Shown here piece by piece: positions 1 to 10,601 of a stretch of 64,000 nt of DNA (positions are counted from its first letter, which is position 1; each line of letters opens with the position of its first letter). Origin of the DNA: Fidelibacterota bacterium (lineage in GTDB: Bacteria; Fidelibacterota; Fidelibacteria; Fidelibacterales; Fidelibacteraceae); NCBI GenBank assembly GCA_028716785.1, contig JAQUPD010000002.1:45085-109084 (forward strand), in the 5' to 3' direction. The notes beneath the pieces are model-generated. The model saw nothing but the letters and a program-made list of their open reading frames with translations, did no database searches and had not been told where the DNA came from. The translations under genes and the position numbers were made by a program.

Positions 1-39
1 TGACGAGTGATTAAACTTTTAAATTTCGTGATAGCAGGG

Positions 40-246
40 ATTGACCGCCGAACATCGCGAGACACTTGAATTCCTTGAACGCTGGCTGAGCCAAGCGTTT
101 GAATCTTTTAAATACCGCAACAGCGGTACTTGAACGCCGAACGCAGTGAGGAGCTGGAATTCTGCACAAAGTGCAGCCTTTGAATTTCTTGAATGCCGAA
201 CGCAGTGAGGAGCTAAATTCCGCAGGCCGTGTGCGACTTTTGAATA
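40..246. repeat. Array of short palindromic units separated by TTGAAT/TTGAAC-like linkers
   Basis: Perfect 20-nt direct repeat gccgaacgcagtgaggagct at 136-155 and 195-214. Perfect 6-bp hairpins taccgc-aaca-gcggta (113-128) and ctgcac-aaa-gtgcag (162-176). Imperfect hairpin cgctgg-ctgag-ccaagcg (80-97). Units are joined by cttgaat/tttgaat linkers. Confidence 0.6.
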
Positions 247-521
247 TTCTTAGATTGATTGTCTGATGATAATTTGGTTATGATATATGGAAAATGTTGT
301 GCGTTTGACAAAACCCCCGGGGATAAAATAACGTCTTGTTCGTCAAAAAGCAAGATTATATTGAAATTCATATATTAGTTAACTCTGAACAATGTACATG
401 TAAAAAATGAAAGAATACCTCCGTTTTTTTGTCAAGGGAGGGATACATGGAATTGATCTATTAACGCTGAGCGGAGCAAAGTACTTGATTGCCCCTTAAC
501 GGCAATTCCTTTCTCTTTGTT

Positions 522-1985
522 TTACCAATTTCCCGAATTTAAAATGCCCAAGATTTGATAATACGACATCCAGTAATTTTTTAATGTTTGAATATATGTC
601 CTGCGTGCCAAATCTTGTTCTTGTTGCGCCATAAATAGAGAGGTTATATCCACTTTTCCAATGAGATAACGATTTTTTGTAACTTCAAAACGACGTTGGG
701 CAATAGTATCAGATTGAACAGCAATGTCAATTTGTTTTTTCAATTGTTCAAATTGTCTAAGCATATCTATAATTTCTTCTTGAATTTTTTGACGTGTTAA
801 TGCTTCTTGTATTTCAGCAGCTTTCAATGCTGATTTTCTGGCATTTACCTGAGCTTTATTTTTACCCCCTGTGAAAAGAGGTATCTCAAGACTCATGGTA
901 AAGTGTTCCTGATCAAAAGGATCTTTGTATAAATCGAGCAAATTCTCTCCTGACTGATTGTAACCAAAACCCATGCTAAGTTCTGCATTGAAACGCTGAT
1001 TAGTTTGTGCTTGTTTAAGAGATAATTCAGCATTTACCGTTGAAAGTCGATTTCGTAGGACATCAGGTGAGAGTTCCATCGCTCTTTCAAGAAAAAGATC
1101 TTGATCTATCTCAAGTGTTGGTGCATGGGTGGGTGCAATAACTTTTACCTCTGCGTCCACTGGCATACCTATCAATATTAATAACTCACGAAGAGATCTA
1201 TTAAGTTCATATTGGGCAGCTTCTAAACTACTTTCGGCTTTCATTAATTCAAGTTCACTTTGTAGAAGATCATTTTCAGCAATTTTACCTACATCAAAAC
1301 GATGCTTCGATAAATTAAAAACAGTATCATTTACCGTATAATTAATCTTTGTAATTTCTAAATTAATTTGATTGATATAAACATTAAAAAATGCGTTAAC
1401 AATCCGAATATTCAAAGAATTTAGTTGTTCTTCATAAGCCCTTTTGGATAGTTCAAATTGTATCTTTTCCAGTTCTCGATTCCATTTCATAGTATTGGGC
1501 TGAAAAATGGGTTGTTGATATGAAAGGACAAAGGGGGTTGATCGCCAATAATAATTATTTGTATTTAAATTATCAAAACGCTCTATCCCGCTGCTGGCAG
1601 TGAATGTTCCACCTGTAAGAGAAACTCGCTGGCGGACTTGAATTGCTGCCGTTCCATACGTTTGACTCTGTGCTCGATAAGCAATTGACCCATCTGGTTG
1701 CTGGACACTTTTTATGCTCCTATTTAAACCAGGAACGTTGCTCGTAAGGATAACTTGAGGAAGATAATCCTTTAGAAATGCATCATAAGTTTCTTGGGCA
1801 TAAAAAAAATTTTGCCTGACAAGTTCAATTTCGGGACTATTATCATGGGCATATTCTAAAGCTTTTTCCAAAGTTAATTCTAAGGTATCATGTTCAGTCG
1901 CAAAGGCAACTGAAAACGTTAACAACATCCCCCCTAAAAAAGAAGGAAGGGTAAATGTAACAGGTACATGCATTTTATTACTCAT
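522..1985 (-). CDS. TolC family outer membrane efflux protein
   Basis: 487 aa ORF with signal peptide and TolC-like repeats (ALEYAHDNSPEIELVRQN..., NRYLIGKVDITSLFMAQQEQDLARRTYIQTLKNYW). Confidence 0.9.
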   Translation of the reverse strand: MSNKMHVPVTFTLPSFLGGMLLTFSVAFATEHDTLELTLEKALEYAHDNSPEIELVRQNFFYAQETYDAFLKDYLPQVILTSNVPGLNRSIKSVQQPDGSIAYRAQSQTYGTAAIQVRQRVSLTGGTFTASSGIERFDNLNTNNYYWRSTPFVLSYQQPIFQPNTMKWNRELEKIQFELSKRAYEEQLNSLNIRIVNAFFNVYINQINLEITKINYTVNDTVFNLSKHRFDVGKIAENDLLQSELELMKAESSLEAAQYELNRSLRELLILIGMPVDAEVKVIAPTHAPTLEIDQDLFLERAMELSPDVLRNRLSTVNAELSLKQAQTNQRFNAELSMGFGYNQSGENLLDLYKDPFDQEHFTMSLEIPLFTGGKNKAQVNARKSALKAAEIQEALTRQKIQEEIIDMLRQFEQLKKQIDIAVQSDTIAQRRFEVTKNRYLIGKVDITSLFMAQQEQDLARRTYIQTLKNYWMSYYQILGILNSGNW

Positions 1986-3333
1986 ATCTTAAGGATTCAA
2001 TTGGATCTCTTCGCGCAGCCTGATTGGCTGGATAACTTCCAAAGATAAGTCCTACCGAAATAGAAACGACAAAAGAAATAATCACAGAAGCAGTAGAAAC
2101 AACTGTTGTAATACCTGTAAGGTTTTCGATAAAAGAACTGAGAAAAATTCCCAGAAAAATTCCTATCACGCCTCCGGTTACAGAGATAATAATCGCTTCA
2201 AGAAGAAATTGGAGCATAATATCGAGACGCGTTGCCCCAAGAGCCTGCCGGACGCCAATTTCTTTTATTCTTTCCATCACCGTCGCCAACATAATATTCA
2301 TGATACCAATTCCCCCAACAAGAAGTGATATAGAAGCAATCGATCCTAAGACAATATTAAAAATTCTTCTCGTCTGCTGTTCCTGGCGCAAAAGTTGTTC
2401 CGGCACAATGACTTCAAAATCAACCACATCATAATGACGACGAGTTAGCATGCGCGTAATAACTTCAGAAACAGAGGTGATATATTTTGATTCATCCACA
2501 CGCACTACAAGTCGATCTATTTGATGGTAATTTTTCTGTGATGACCTAATATTTTGACGCGAAGCTATTTTAATATCTTCTGGTGTTATACGGGAACGGT
2601 CAGTATATCGAAGTAAAACAGTTTTTATGGGTACATAAATATCTAAATTCGTATTTCTCAAACCCAGATTGTCATACAATTCCTCGGAAATTCGCCGTTC
2701 TTTTAAAACGCCAATGACTGTTAGCCAGTTATTTCCGCACTTTATTTTTTTCCCAAGAGGATTTTCCCCCGGGAAGAAACGAACACCAATATCATAGCCA
2801 ATAATGCAAACTGGTAATGCTTGTTCGCTTTGAGATTCAGTAAAAAAAGTCCCCTCAAGGATTTCAAAATCGGTCGTTTTAAAATATTCATTACTCACAC
2901 CAACTAATTTCCCTGATCGGCGATAACCAGCTCGGATAATCATCGTTTCCAAGACAATTTCAGGACTTACAAATTCCACATAAGGTATCATTTTTTTTAT
3001 GGATTCAGCATCGTCTAATGTGAGTCCATTGGAAAATTTTACTTCTTTTTCACTCCTCTTTTGCCGTTGAGCCTCGGTTTCTTCAATAATTTTCCCTTCT
3101 TCTTGTTCTACAAGGGGTTGGATGATAATATTATTCACCCCTAATAAAGACATCTGTTCCAATATTTCCTGACGAGCCCCTGCACCAATCGCTAGCATAG
3201 CAATGACACTGGCAACTCCAAAAATAATTCCTAACGATGTTAACAGAGATTTGAGTTTATTCTGTCTAATGGCATCCAGAGCAATCTGCAAGTTTTGCAT
3301 TGTCTTAATTGACCAATGATAATGCCAGGTCAT
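1978..3333 (-). CDS. ABC transporter permease, MacB/FtsX-like (no ATPase domain)
   Basis: N-terminal ALDAIRQNKLKSLLTSLGIIFGVASVIAMLAIGAGA and C-terminal GGIGIMNIMLATVMERIKEIGVRQALGATRLDIMLQFLLEA...YPANQAARRDPIESLRYE are typical of MacB permeases. Confidence 0.93.
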   Translation of the reverse strand: MTWHYHWSIKTMQNLQIALDAIRQNKLKSLLTSLGIIFGVASVIAMLAIGAGARQEILEQMSLLGVNNIIIQPLVEQEEGKIIEETEAQRQKRSEKEVKFSNGLTLDDAESIKKMIPYVEFVSPEIVLETMIIRAGYRRSGKLVGVSNEYFKTTDFEILEGTFFTESQSEQALPVCIIGYDIGVRFFPGENPLGKKIKCGNNWLTVIGVLKERRISEELYDNLGLRNTNLDIYVPIKTVLLRYTDRSRITPEDIKIASRQNIRSSQKNYHQIDRLVVRVDESKYITSVSEVITRMLTRRHYDVVDFEVIVPEQLLRQEQQTRRIFNIVLGSIASISLLVGGIGIMNIMLATVMERIKEIGVRQALGATRLDIMLQFLLEAIIISVTGGVIGIFLGIFLSSFIENLTGITTVVSTASVIISFVVSISVGLIFGSYPANQAARRDPIESLRYE

Positions 3334-4583
3334 AGTGAATCCTGCAAATAGATGATGTTAAGGTCTTCACGTTTATCAGGAATGGATAAATAAACTTTAT
3401 CTTGCGATGTTACTCCCCGCATAATCACAATTTCATTTTCATTCCTCAAGCCTGGTTCAACTTCTTGTTTAACAATTTCCGTTAAAACTTTTTTATAGAC
3501 AAATTTCAAGGAATCTTCCGAATGGTATGCCTCCAAAGGAATAAAGAGTGCAGAATCCAAGGACGCAATGATAAGTGTATTACTTGTTGTCATTGCAGGA
3601 CGCAAAGTTGAATCTGATTCGTTGATTTCAATTTCTACTTCAAAAACTTTAGAATTTGAACTCGGATGTTTTTCACCAATATTTGCAATATATGTTACCT
3701 TTCCTGTAAAATGTTTTGATGGGTCAGCATCTAACCCGACTTCAGCTGGTATTCCTAATTTTACTTTTTGAATATCGACTTCACTAACATACGTGATTGA
3801 AAGCATCACACTCAAATCGGGCAAGGTGGCAATTAATGGCTCCCAAGCGTTGATTGTAGATCCTTCTGAAATTTTATTCCCATTCCAATCCCGAATATAA
3901 ATAACCATTCCTTTTTCAGGGGCATAAACGGTGAATTCATCCATTAAATCCACATATTCCTGATATTCATTCCGTCTTTTTTGCAGATCTGTCTCTACTT
4001 CAGACATTTTTGCGATGGCTTGCTGAACTTTGGTTTCATAATTTTTCTTTGCTTGATTCAATGCACGGACAGCCTTATCATAATCAATTTCTGCTTGTCT
4101 TGCAACTGAAGGCGCTTCAAATTTAGCCTGTTCTTTCAAAAGAAGTTTTTCTTCAAGAGCATATTCCAGATTCACAAGCTCATTTCGTGCATTTGCAAGG
4201 GTTAGTGCACAATCCAGCTTTGCCTGTTCATATTGACTTTCAGCCTTTTGAATTGCAAGTTCTACATCTTTTATCTTGCTTTCAAGTTCAGATCTATCCA
4301 ATGTTGCAATAAAATCTCCCGAATCAACAACGGTCCCTTCAGGCACTATGTTTAAAATTTTCATTTCATAAAGTCGTGCTCTTCGAGCATTTGCAGGACC
4401 TTTGATTTCTGTTGAATGTTTTGCTCGTAACTCGCCTGTCGTTGTTATTGTAACCTGAAAAAGACCTGTCTTAGGAGAAATAAGAATGTCCGTACGCTCT
4501 TCTTCTGATTGGTGAAAACGAAAAGAAAGAATTCCTACAATGCCAACCATTACAATAATTATTATAATTATTTTATGTTTCAT
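3330..4583 (-). CDS. HlyD/MacA-like periplasmic adaptor (membrane fusion) protein
   Basis: N-terminal TM, biotinyl-lipoyl-like region, long coiled coil, beta-barrel; overlaps the permease gene by 4 bp. Confidence 0.88.
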   Translation of the reverse strand: MKHKIIIIIIVMVGIVGILSFRFHQSEEERTDILISPKTGLFQVTITTTGELRAKHSTEIKGPANARRARLYEMKILNIVPEGTVVDSGDFIATLDRSELESKIKDVELAIQKAESQYEQAKLDCALTLANARNELVNLEYALEEKLLLKEQAKFEAPSVARQAEIDYDKAVRALNQAKKNYETKVQQAIAKMSEVETDLQKRRNEYQEYVDLMDEFTVYAPEKGMVIYIRDWNGNKISEGSTINAWEPLIATLPDLSVMLSITYVSEVDIQKVKLGIPAEVGLDADPSKHFTGKVTYIANIGEKHPSSNSKVFEVEIEINESDSTLRPAMTTSNTLIIASLDSALFIPLEAYHSEDSLKFVYKKVLTEIVKQEVEPGLRNENEIVIMRGVTSQDKVYLSIPDKREDLNIIYLQDSL

Positions 4584-5818
4584 TGATTTCCACGATCATA
4601 TTCTTTTATGATTGACTGATAACACGATTGGATGTAAGAGTTTAACCATTTATTAAAGGTATCGACCTCCTTCTTTTTAACACCTTTTTGGTAGAATTCA
4701 TTTTGTAATGTTCTTGCTTTTGTAATAATTATATCTTCTTGAGGGATAAGTTTCTGTAAAAAGCCCGTTTGTTCTTTATTTTTTAGTGGAGCAATGTTCA
4801 TATATGCTTTCCCATTTCCCTTTACATAGGGAAAACACTTTTCTTTGAGTGTTAATGACCATATTACGAGGAGAGGATTTTCCCCATCCTCAGAGAGAAT
4901 AACGGTAGGGAGGGATTCTCCTGCTCCAATCCACACAGGAGTCACTAAACAGGTAAGGGGAAATCCAAGAAGCGTCCATAAAGTTGTTGCCTCGGGGTTT
5001 TCATCCGCTTTAACACCTTCAACAATCAAGGAAGACGCTGACCAATAGCGCACCACATAATCCTCAAGACAGATAAAATAATCATCATAAAAATCGTTAG
5101 GTAAATATTCATCCCAAATCTCTCTTTTCATTAGGCCATGATGCATATTACGTGTTGCTTTTTTCAGGAGGAATTCCACACTAATCCCTCCTTTCAACAT
5201 TTCAGTTTGAAAAAGATTCGTTGTTTCTATATAGCGAATATATCCTTGACCATCTTCAGGCTCACCTGCAAATGAAAAATTTGTCCGAATAAGATAACCT
5301 TGGGGGGCAACGCGTTTATCTGTTACATCAAATTTTAGGTAGTCGTAAAAACCTGTTTCAAAATAGGCAGCGCCACCGTGGGCATCTATCACACCAAAAT
5401 TTGCTTCAATACCCCATTTACCCTGTTGAGATTGTAGAAATGCCTCAAAGTCATCCACCGTTGCACATTGTCCCAGGGCTTTTTTCATAAACATGCCTTC
5501 CTGATCTTTTTCTCCCGTCCATTCTACTCCTGCATTAACATTATAGGATGCTGTATTCATAATACTGAATCCTGTTTCATTCGTCCCCATCCAAAGCTCT
5601 TTATTTAGGGTATCGCTGACATTAAAAATTCCAGTAAAAGCGTATTTATCCCCCTTTAAATGAACAAGTTTATTTTCCACTTCACCTGCATCCCGATGTT
5701 TCCAAAGAATAGGTCTGCCCGTTAAACTGGCATCAGCTGAAATAATCGCCGATGTGCAGGGAAAAAGGTATGTGTTAATAAAAAAAATTACTATCACGCA
5801 AAAGAATATTTTTTTCAT
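4580..5818 (-). CDS. Secreted Ntn-hydrolase, C45 / acyltransferase-like family
   Basis: Signal peptide followed by Cys (PCTSAIISADASLTGRPILWKHRD), and EANFGVIDAHGGAAYFETG; typical of the AAT/C45-type Ntn hydrolase fold. Overlaps the adaptor gene by 4 bp. Confidence 0.75.
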   Translation of the reverse strand: MKKIFFCVIVIFFINTYLFPCTSAIISADASLTGRPILWKHRDAGEVENKLVHLKGDKYAFTGIFNVSDTLNKELWMGTNETGFSIMNTASYNVNAGVEWTGEKDQEGMFMKKALGQCATVDDFEAFLQSQQGKWGIEANFGVIDAHGGAAYFETGFYDYLKFDVTDKRVAPQGYLIRTNFSFAGEPEDGQGYIRYIETTNLFQTEMLKGGISVEFLLKKATRNMHHGLMKREIWDEYLPNDFYDDYFICLEDYVVRYWSASSLIVEGVKADENPEATTLWTLLGFPLTCLVTPVWIGAGESLPTVILSEDGENPLLVIWSLTLKEKCFPYVKGNGKAYMNIAPLKNKEQTGFLQKLIPQEDIIITKARTLQNEFYQKGVKKKEVDTFNKWLNSYIQSCYQSIIKEYDRGNQ

Positions 5819-5827
5819 AAATCCTCC

Positions 5828-7063
5828 TTATGGATTAAAAAAAAGATAGGCGACAAAAATGGCTGCGATAATGCCGGCAAAATCTGCCATTAGACCTGCA
5901 GAAACAGCATACCGCGTTTTACGAATCCCAACAGATCCAAAATAGAGTGCAATTATATAAAAAGTGGTATCAGTGGCTCCTTGCATAATACACACAAGTC
6001 GACCTACAAAGCTATCAGCACCATAGTGTTTCATCGCTTCGATCATGAGTCCGCGTGCACCACTTCCACTTAAGGGACGCATAAAAGCGGTAGGAAGGGC
6101 TGGCAAAAAATCTGTGTTGATGCCTATAGCAGAAAACCCCTTACCTAAGAGTCCAATAAACATATCTAAAGCACCAGAAGTGCGAAAAACACCGACAGCC
6201 ACCAAAATAGCAATTAAATAAGGAATTATCATAATAGCTGTTTTAAACCCTTCTTTTGCTCCATCGATAAACACTTCGTAGACATTTAATTTTTTACGAA
6301 ATCCCATCCCGATAAAAAAGACGATAACGGTAAAAAGGATAAGGTTCCCAACAATTAACGAAACAATATTGATCATTTCGGGCGACAAGGTTGAAAAAAA
6401 GGCAATAATTCCAACAATGATAGCAAGAAATCCTCCCAAATAGGCAAGTAAAACCTTATCCCAAATGCGAATTTTCTGACGAAATGCAACGACAAGAATT
6501 CCACAAAGTGTTGATATAAAAGTCGCTATTAAAATAGGAATAAAAATATCAGCAGGATTTGTAGCACCCATTTCAGAGCGATACATCATAATAGATACCG
6601 GCAAAATCATGAGTCCAGAGGTATTCATTACCAAAAACATAATCATAGCATCTGTCGCAGTATCCTTTTCAGTATTCAGATCCTGCAGTTGTTTCATAGC
6701 CTTGAGTCCTAAAGGTGTTGCAGCATTTTCAAGTCCTAACATATTCGCAGCAATATTCATAAGCATAGACCCATAGGCGGGATGACCAGCAGGAATTCCT
6801 GGAAAAAGCCGACTAAAAAGAGGATTAACGGCTTTTGCTAAAAGCTGGATACATCCTGACTTTTCCGCAATTTTCATTAAACCAAGCCAAAGGGTCATAA
6901 TACCTGCCAATCCAAGTGAAATTTCAAGCCCCATTTTTGCCATATCAAAAGTGCTATTGATAAGCTCAGGAAAGATTTGAGTATCCCCCAAAAAAATGAG
7001 TCGTCCCAAGCCCACAAGCCATGCAATGACAAAAAAAGAAATCCAAATAATATTTAGAACCAT
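5828..7063 (-). CDS. Nucleoside recognition domain membrane protein (SpmA/SpmB fusion-like)
   Basis: Two Gate-type domains: GLAGIMTLWLGLMKIAEKSGCIQLLAKAVNPLFSRLFPGIPAGHPAYGSMLMNIAANMLGLENAATPLGLKAM and ALPTAFMRPLSGSGARGLMIEAMKHYGADSFVGRLVCIMQGATDTTFYIIALYFGSVGI. Confidence 0.88.
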   Translation of the reverse strand: MVLNIIWISFFVIAWLVGLGRLIFLGDTQIFPELINSTFDMAKMGLEISLGLAGIMTLWLGLMKIAEKSGCIQLLAKAVNPLFSRLFPGIPAGHPAYGSMLMNIAANMLGLENAATPLGLKAMKQLQDLNTEKDTATDAMIMFLVMNTSGLMILPVSIMMYRSEMGATNPADIFIPILIATFISTLCGILVVAFRQKIRIWDKVLLAYLGGFLAIIVGIIAFFSTLSPEMINIVSLIVGNLILFTVIVFFIGMGFRKKLNVYEVFIDGAKEGFKTAIMIIPYLIAILVAVGVFRTSGALDMFIGLLGKGFSAIGINTDFLPALPTAFMRPLSGSGARGLMIEAMKHYGADSFVGRLVCIMQGATDTTFYIIALYFGSVGIRKTRYAVSAGLMADFAGIIAAIFVAYLFFNP

Positions 7064-7070
7064 AAATATC

Positions 7071-10006
7071 CTATTTCTTTAAAGCATTATACAAAATTTC
7101 GATGGGATGATAGGCTATACGTCCTGTTCCCTCTTGAATGTGGTGCCGACAACTTGTACCGGGAGCGGCAATAACAGTATCTGGCGATGCATCTCGAACG
7201 ACAGGAAAAAGAACCAGTTCTCCCACTTTCATGGAGATATCGTAATGTTCTTTTTCATAGCAAAAGGATCCTGCCATTCCACAACACCCACTGGGAATTT
7301 CTTGAACATGATATTTTTCAGGAAAACTTAGCATCCGTCGCGTTGGTTCGGTTGAAGCCACAGCTTTTTGCTGACAATGTCCATGAAGTAAAATGTGTCT
7401 TCTTCACCTGTAAAAAGATCTCTACTAATAACCCCTGCATCCATCTCACGGACTATAAATTCATCTATCATCCATGTATTTTCAGCTATTTTTCGGGCAG
7501 ATTCTTTTAGCGGATTACTCACCAATTCAGGATATTCATCCCGGAAAGCCAAAATCGCCGACGGCTCAAGACCAATTAAAGGTGTCTCATCCGCAATTAT
7601 ATCTTTTAGAAATGAAACATTCTTTTCAGCTATTGTTTTCGCTTTTCGTAAAAATCCTTTCGAAAGACTTGCCCGTGCACTTTCTTTATGCTTTGGAATT
7701 TTAACATCATATCCTAAATAGATAAGTAATCGAATAGCGTCAATCCCAATTTGCGTATCATTGTAGTTTGTAAACTCATCATTAAATAAGTATATTCTGC
7801 GCTTTTTTCTGTCTTTTGGAAGAGTTTGTTGATAATGTTTCATCCATTTTTTCAGCGTTACGGGTTGAAGCAGTGGAAGTGTCCGTTTGGTTGAAAATCC
7901 AATGCTATACATAAAAGGTTTTCGGAAAATACTTGTTTTTAGAAAAGCATTTGCAACTCCAAGGAAAATAGCCCAAAGCTTATTTAACGTTGTAATATTT
8001 GCAATGACTTTAGCGCGAAAAGGAGCGCCATGAATATCATAATAGTGTTGAAGAAATTCTGCCTTTAATTTTGCAACATCAACTCCTGATGGGCATTCTG
8101 ACTTACACGCTTTGCAACTAAGACAAAGGTCCATGATTTCATAAATTTCCTCATGATTCAAAGGATTTTTCTTGAGAGAATACGTTAAAAATTCCCTGAG
8201 GATATTGGCACGTGCACGCGTTACATGATGCTCATCTCGGGTAGCCATATAGCTAGGACACATGGTACCGCCAGAGAGTTCTGTTTTTCGGCAGTCACCT
8301 GAGCCATTGCATTTTTCAGCAGCCCGAAAAAATCCCCGGACATTTGAAAAATCAAAAAGGGTGTCAATCTCGCGCATAGGAAGACTAGGGTCGTAGCGAA
8401 GATGCGTATTCATGGGAGGTGTATCAACAATTTTTCCAGCATTAAAAAGATTGTTGGAATCCCAGATATATTTTAACTGACGAAGTAATTGATAATTATA
8501 AGCTCCAATCATAAAAGGAATCATTTCTCCGCGAAGCCGACCATCTCCATGTTCACCACTCAGCGAGCCTCGATACTTTTTTACCAAAGTGGCTACATCA
8601 ATGAGCAAAGAGCAAAAAATTTCCACTTCATGAGGATCTTTTAGATTTAAAAGGGGGCGCAAATGAAGTTCTCCCGACCCTATGTGAGCATAATATACAC
8701 TCTCTTTGCCATATTTTCGTAAAATTTGGCCAAATTCTTTAATATATGCTGGTAAATCGTTGACATCTACAGCTGTATCTTCGATAACGGTTACACTTCG
8801 AGTATCCCCCGGAATATTTGAAAGCAGTCCAAGCCCTGCTTTTCTTAATTCCCACACGCGTTCAGACATATCATTATACAAAACTGGAAAAGCATAGCCA
8901 TAGCCTGCTTCTCGCATTTCTCTTTTCATAGCAGTTGTTAAGGCATCCAATTCTTCCTGGGTGTTACGCCGAAATTCAACCATCATTAATGCAGCAGGAT
9001 CTCCTTGAAGAAAAAAACGATTTTTTCGTTGGGCAATATTTTGTTTTGTACAATCCAGAACATGATGATCCATTAATTCTACAGCACCCGGTTTATATTT
9101 TAAAGCAATGAGATTTGCATAAAAGGCTTCTTCTAATGAATCAAAATGGCAACACACAACAGCGACCTCTTTGGGGGGAAGGGGAACAAGATTAAAGGTA
9201 ATTTCCGTGAAAAAAGCTAGCGTCCCTTCAGAGCCAGCTAAAAGCGCTGAAAAATTAAAAGGTTTTCCCTGAGAATTAAAGGGTTGCATATCCAAAAGGA
9301 TGTCTAGAGCATAGCCTATATTTCGTCGTGGAATAGAGGGATTGGGATAATTTTTTCTGATTTCTTCTCGGTTTTGTGGATCCTCAAGCATAGCTTGAAT
9401 CTGGTGATATATCTTACCTTCGAGAGAATTTTGCTTTGTCTTCTCATAAAACGCTTCTGCTGAAAGAGGTTCAAAAAGAACCTCAGAGCCATCGCTTAGC
9501 GACGCTTTTACTGAGCGAATATGGTCACGGGTGCTGCCATAGAGAGGTAAATGAGAACCACAGGAATTGTTTCCCACCATTCCTCCCATCATACATCGAC
9601 TTGATGTTGATGTCTCTGGACCAAAAAAGAGTCCGAACTCTTTTACATAGAAATTTAAATGGTCTAAAATGACACCCGGTTGGACCCGAACCCATTTTTC
9701 CTCAGGATTTATTTTCAGGATATTTGTCATATATTTTGAGAGATCCACAACAATTCCATTGCCTACAACTTGCCCTGCTAAAGAGGTCCCAGCCGTTCTT
9801 GGAATCAAAGAGCTACTATTTAATCGGGCAAAATGGATCAACTCTTTTAAATCTTCCTCATCTTTTGGCCAAGCCACTGCTAGGGGTTTTTCCCGATAGA
9901 CCGACCCATCGGTTGCATAGATAATTCGTGTTGTATTATCTGTAAATAATTCCCCTTTTAAGGAGGATCTTAAGGCATTCAGTGCTTCATTCATGTCGCT
10001 CTTCAT
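7071..10006 (-). pseudogene. FAD-linked oxidase / Fe-S (GlpC/CCG domain) fusion oxidoreductase, D-lactate dehydrogenase-like, split by one frameshift
   Basis: ORF 7328..10006 carries the FAD_binding_4, FAD-oxidase C and 4Fe-4S regions (CLSCKACKSECPSGVD). ORF 7071..7361 carries the missing C-terminal CCG motif (GCCGMAGSFCYEKEHYDISMKVGE). Inserting one T at the homopolymer 7390-7393 (minus strand ACATTTTAC) restores ...GEEDTFLLHGHCQQKAVASTEPTRRML... as one reading frame. Confidence 0.85.
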
Positions 10007-10127
10007 TTAATCTGGTACAAAAGGAAGTTAAAAGAAAATTCATTTAGCTCAAAGATACAATAAATGTCCCCACAAAAAATAAGGATTGGTTTTTAAAGAA
10101 GAACTAACTTGACACTATGAAAAATTT

Positions 10128-10598
10128 TCAATTCCTTAATTTTTTAAAAAATTCAGTCATAAGCCAGTGTATTTGTTCACGCAGGTAACCATGAAGGACT
10201 TTCACATGGTGATTTAAGCGTGGGTCTTCACAAAGATGATAAAGGGAATCACATGCGCCTGCTTTAGCATCTTCCAAACCATAAATAACGGTTTTTACTC
10301 GAGCATTAATCATGGCACCCGCACACATGGGGCAGGGTTCAAGCGTTACATAAAGTGTTGCCTCATCAAGTCGCCATGATTTTAAATGTTCAGAAGCTGC
10401 TGTAATTGCCAAGATTTCAGCATGTGCAGTAGCATCTTGGAGCGTTTCACACATATTGTGTCCACGACCAATAATGTGATTATTTACCACAACAATTGCA
10501 CCTACTGGAACTTCCCCCTCTTCAAAAGCCTTTTCCGCTTCCCGATAGGCAAATTGCATCCAATACGTATGGGAAAAAGGTTTTATCGGTTCAGACAT
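10128..10598 (-). CDS. tadA: tRNA adenosine(34) deaminase
   Basis: HAEILAITAA and PCPMCAGAMINARVKTVIYGLEDAKAGACDSLYHL motifs. Confidence 0.93.
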   Translation of the reverse strand: MSEPIKPFSHTYWMQFAYREAEKAFEEGEVPVGAIVVVNNHIIGRGHNMCETLQDATAHAEILAITAASEHLKSWRLDEATLYVTLEPCPMCAGAMINARVKTVIYGLEDAKAGACDSLYHLCEDPRLNHHVKVLHGYLREQIHWLMTEFFKKLRN

Positions 10599-10601
10599 AC
10601 G

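Noticed and set aside
40-246. CRISPR array
   Set aside because: No constant repeat/variable spacer structure: the linkers are constant and the palindromic stems vary, and only one 20-nt unit repeats exactly; no cas genes in the window.
40-270. Protein-coding reading of the array (LNAERSEELEF.../LNAERSEELNSAGRVRLLNILR)
   Set aside because: Short, interrupted by stops, without a credible start; better explained as non-coding repeat DNA.
7107-7721. Overlapping plus-strand ORFs (7107-7331, 7187-7510, 7395-7721, 7474-7704)
   Set aside because: Antisense to the frameshifted oxidoreductase; no recognisable domains and no start-site support.
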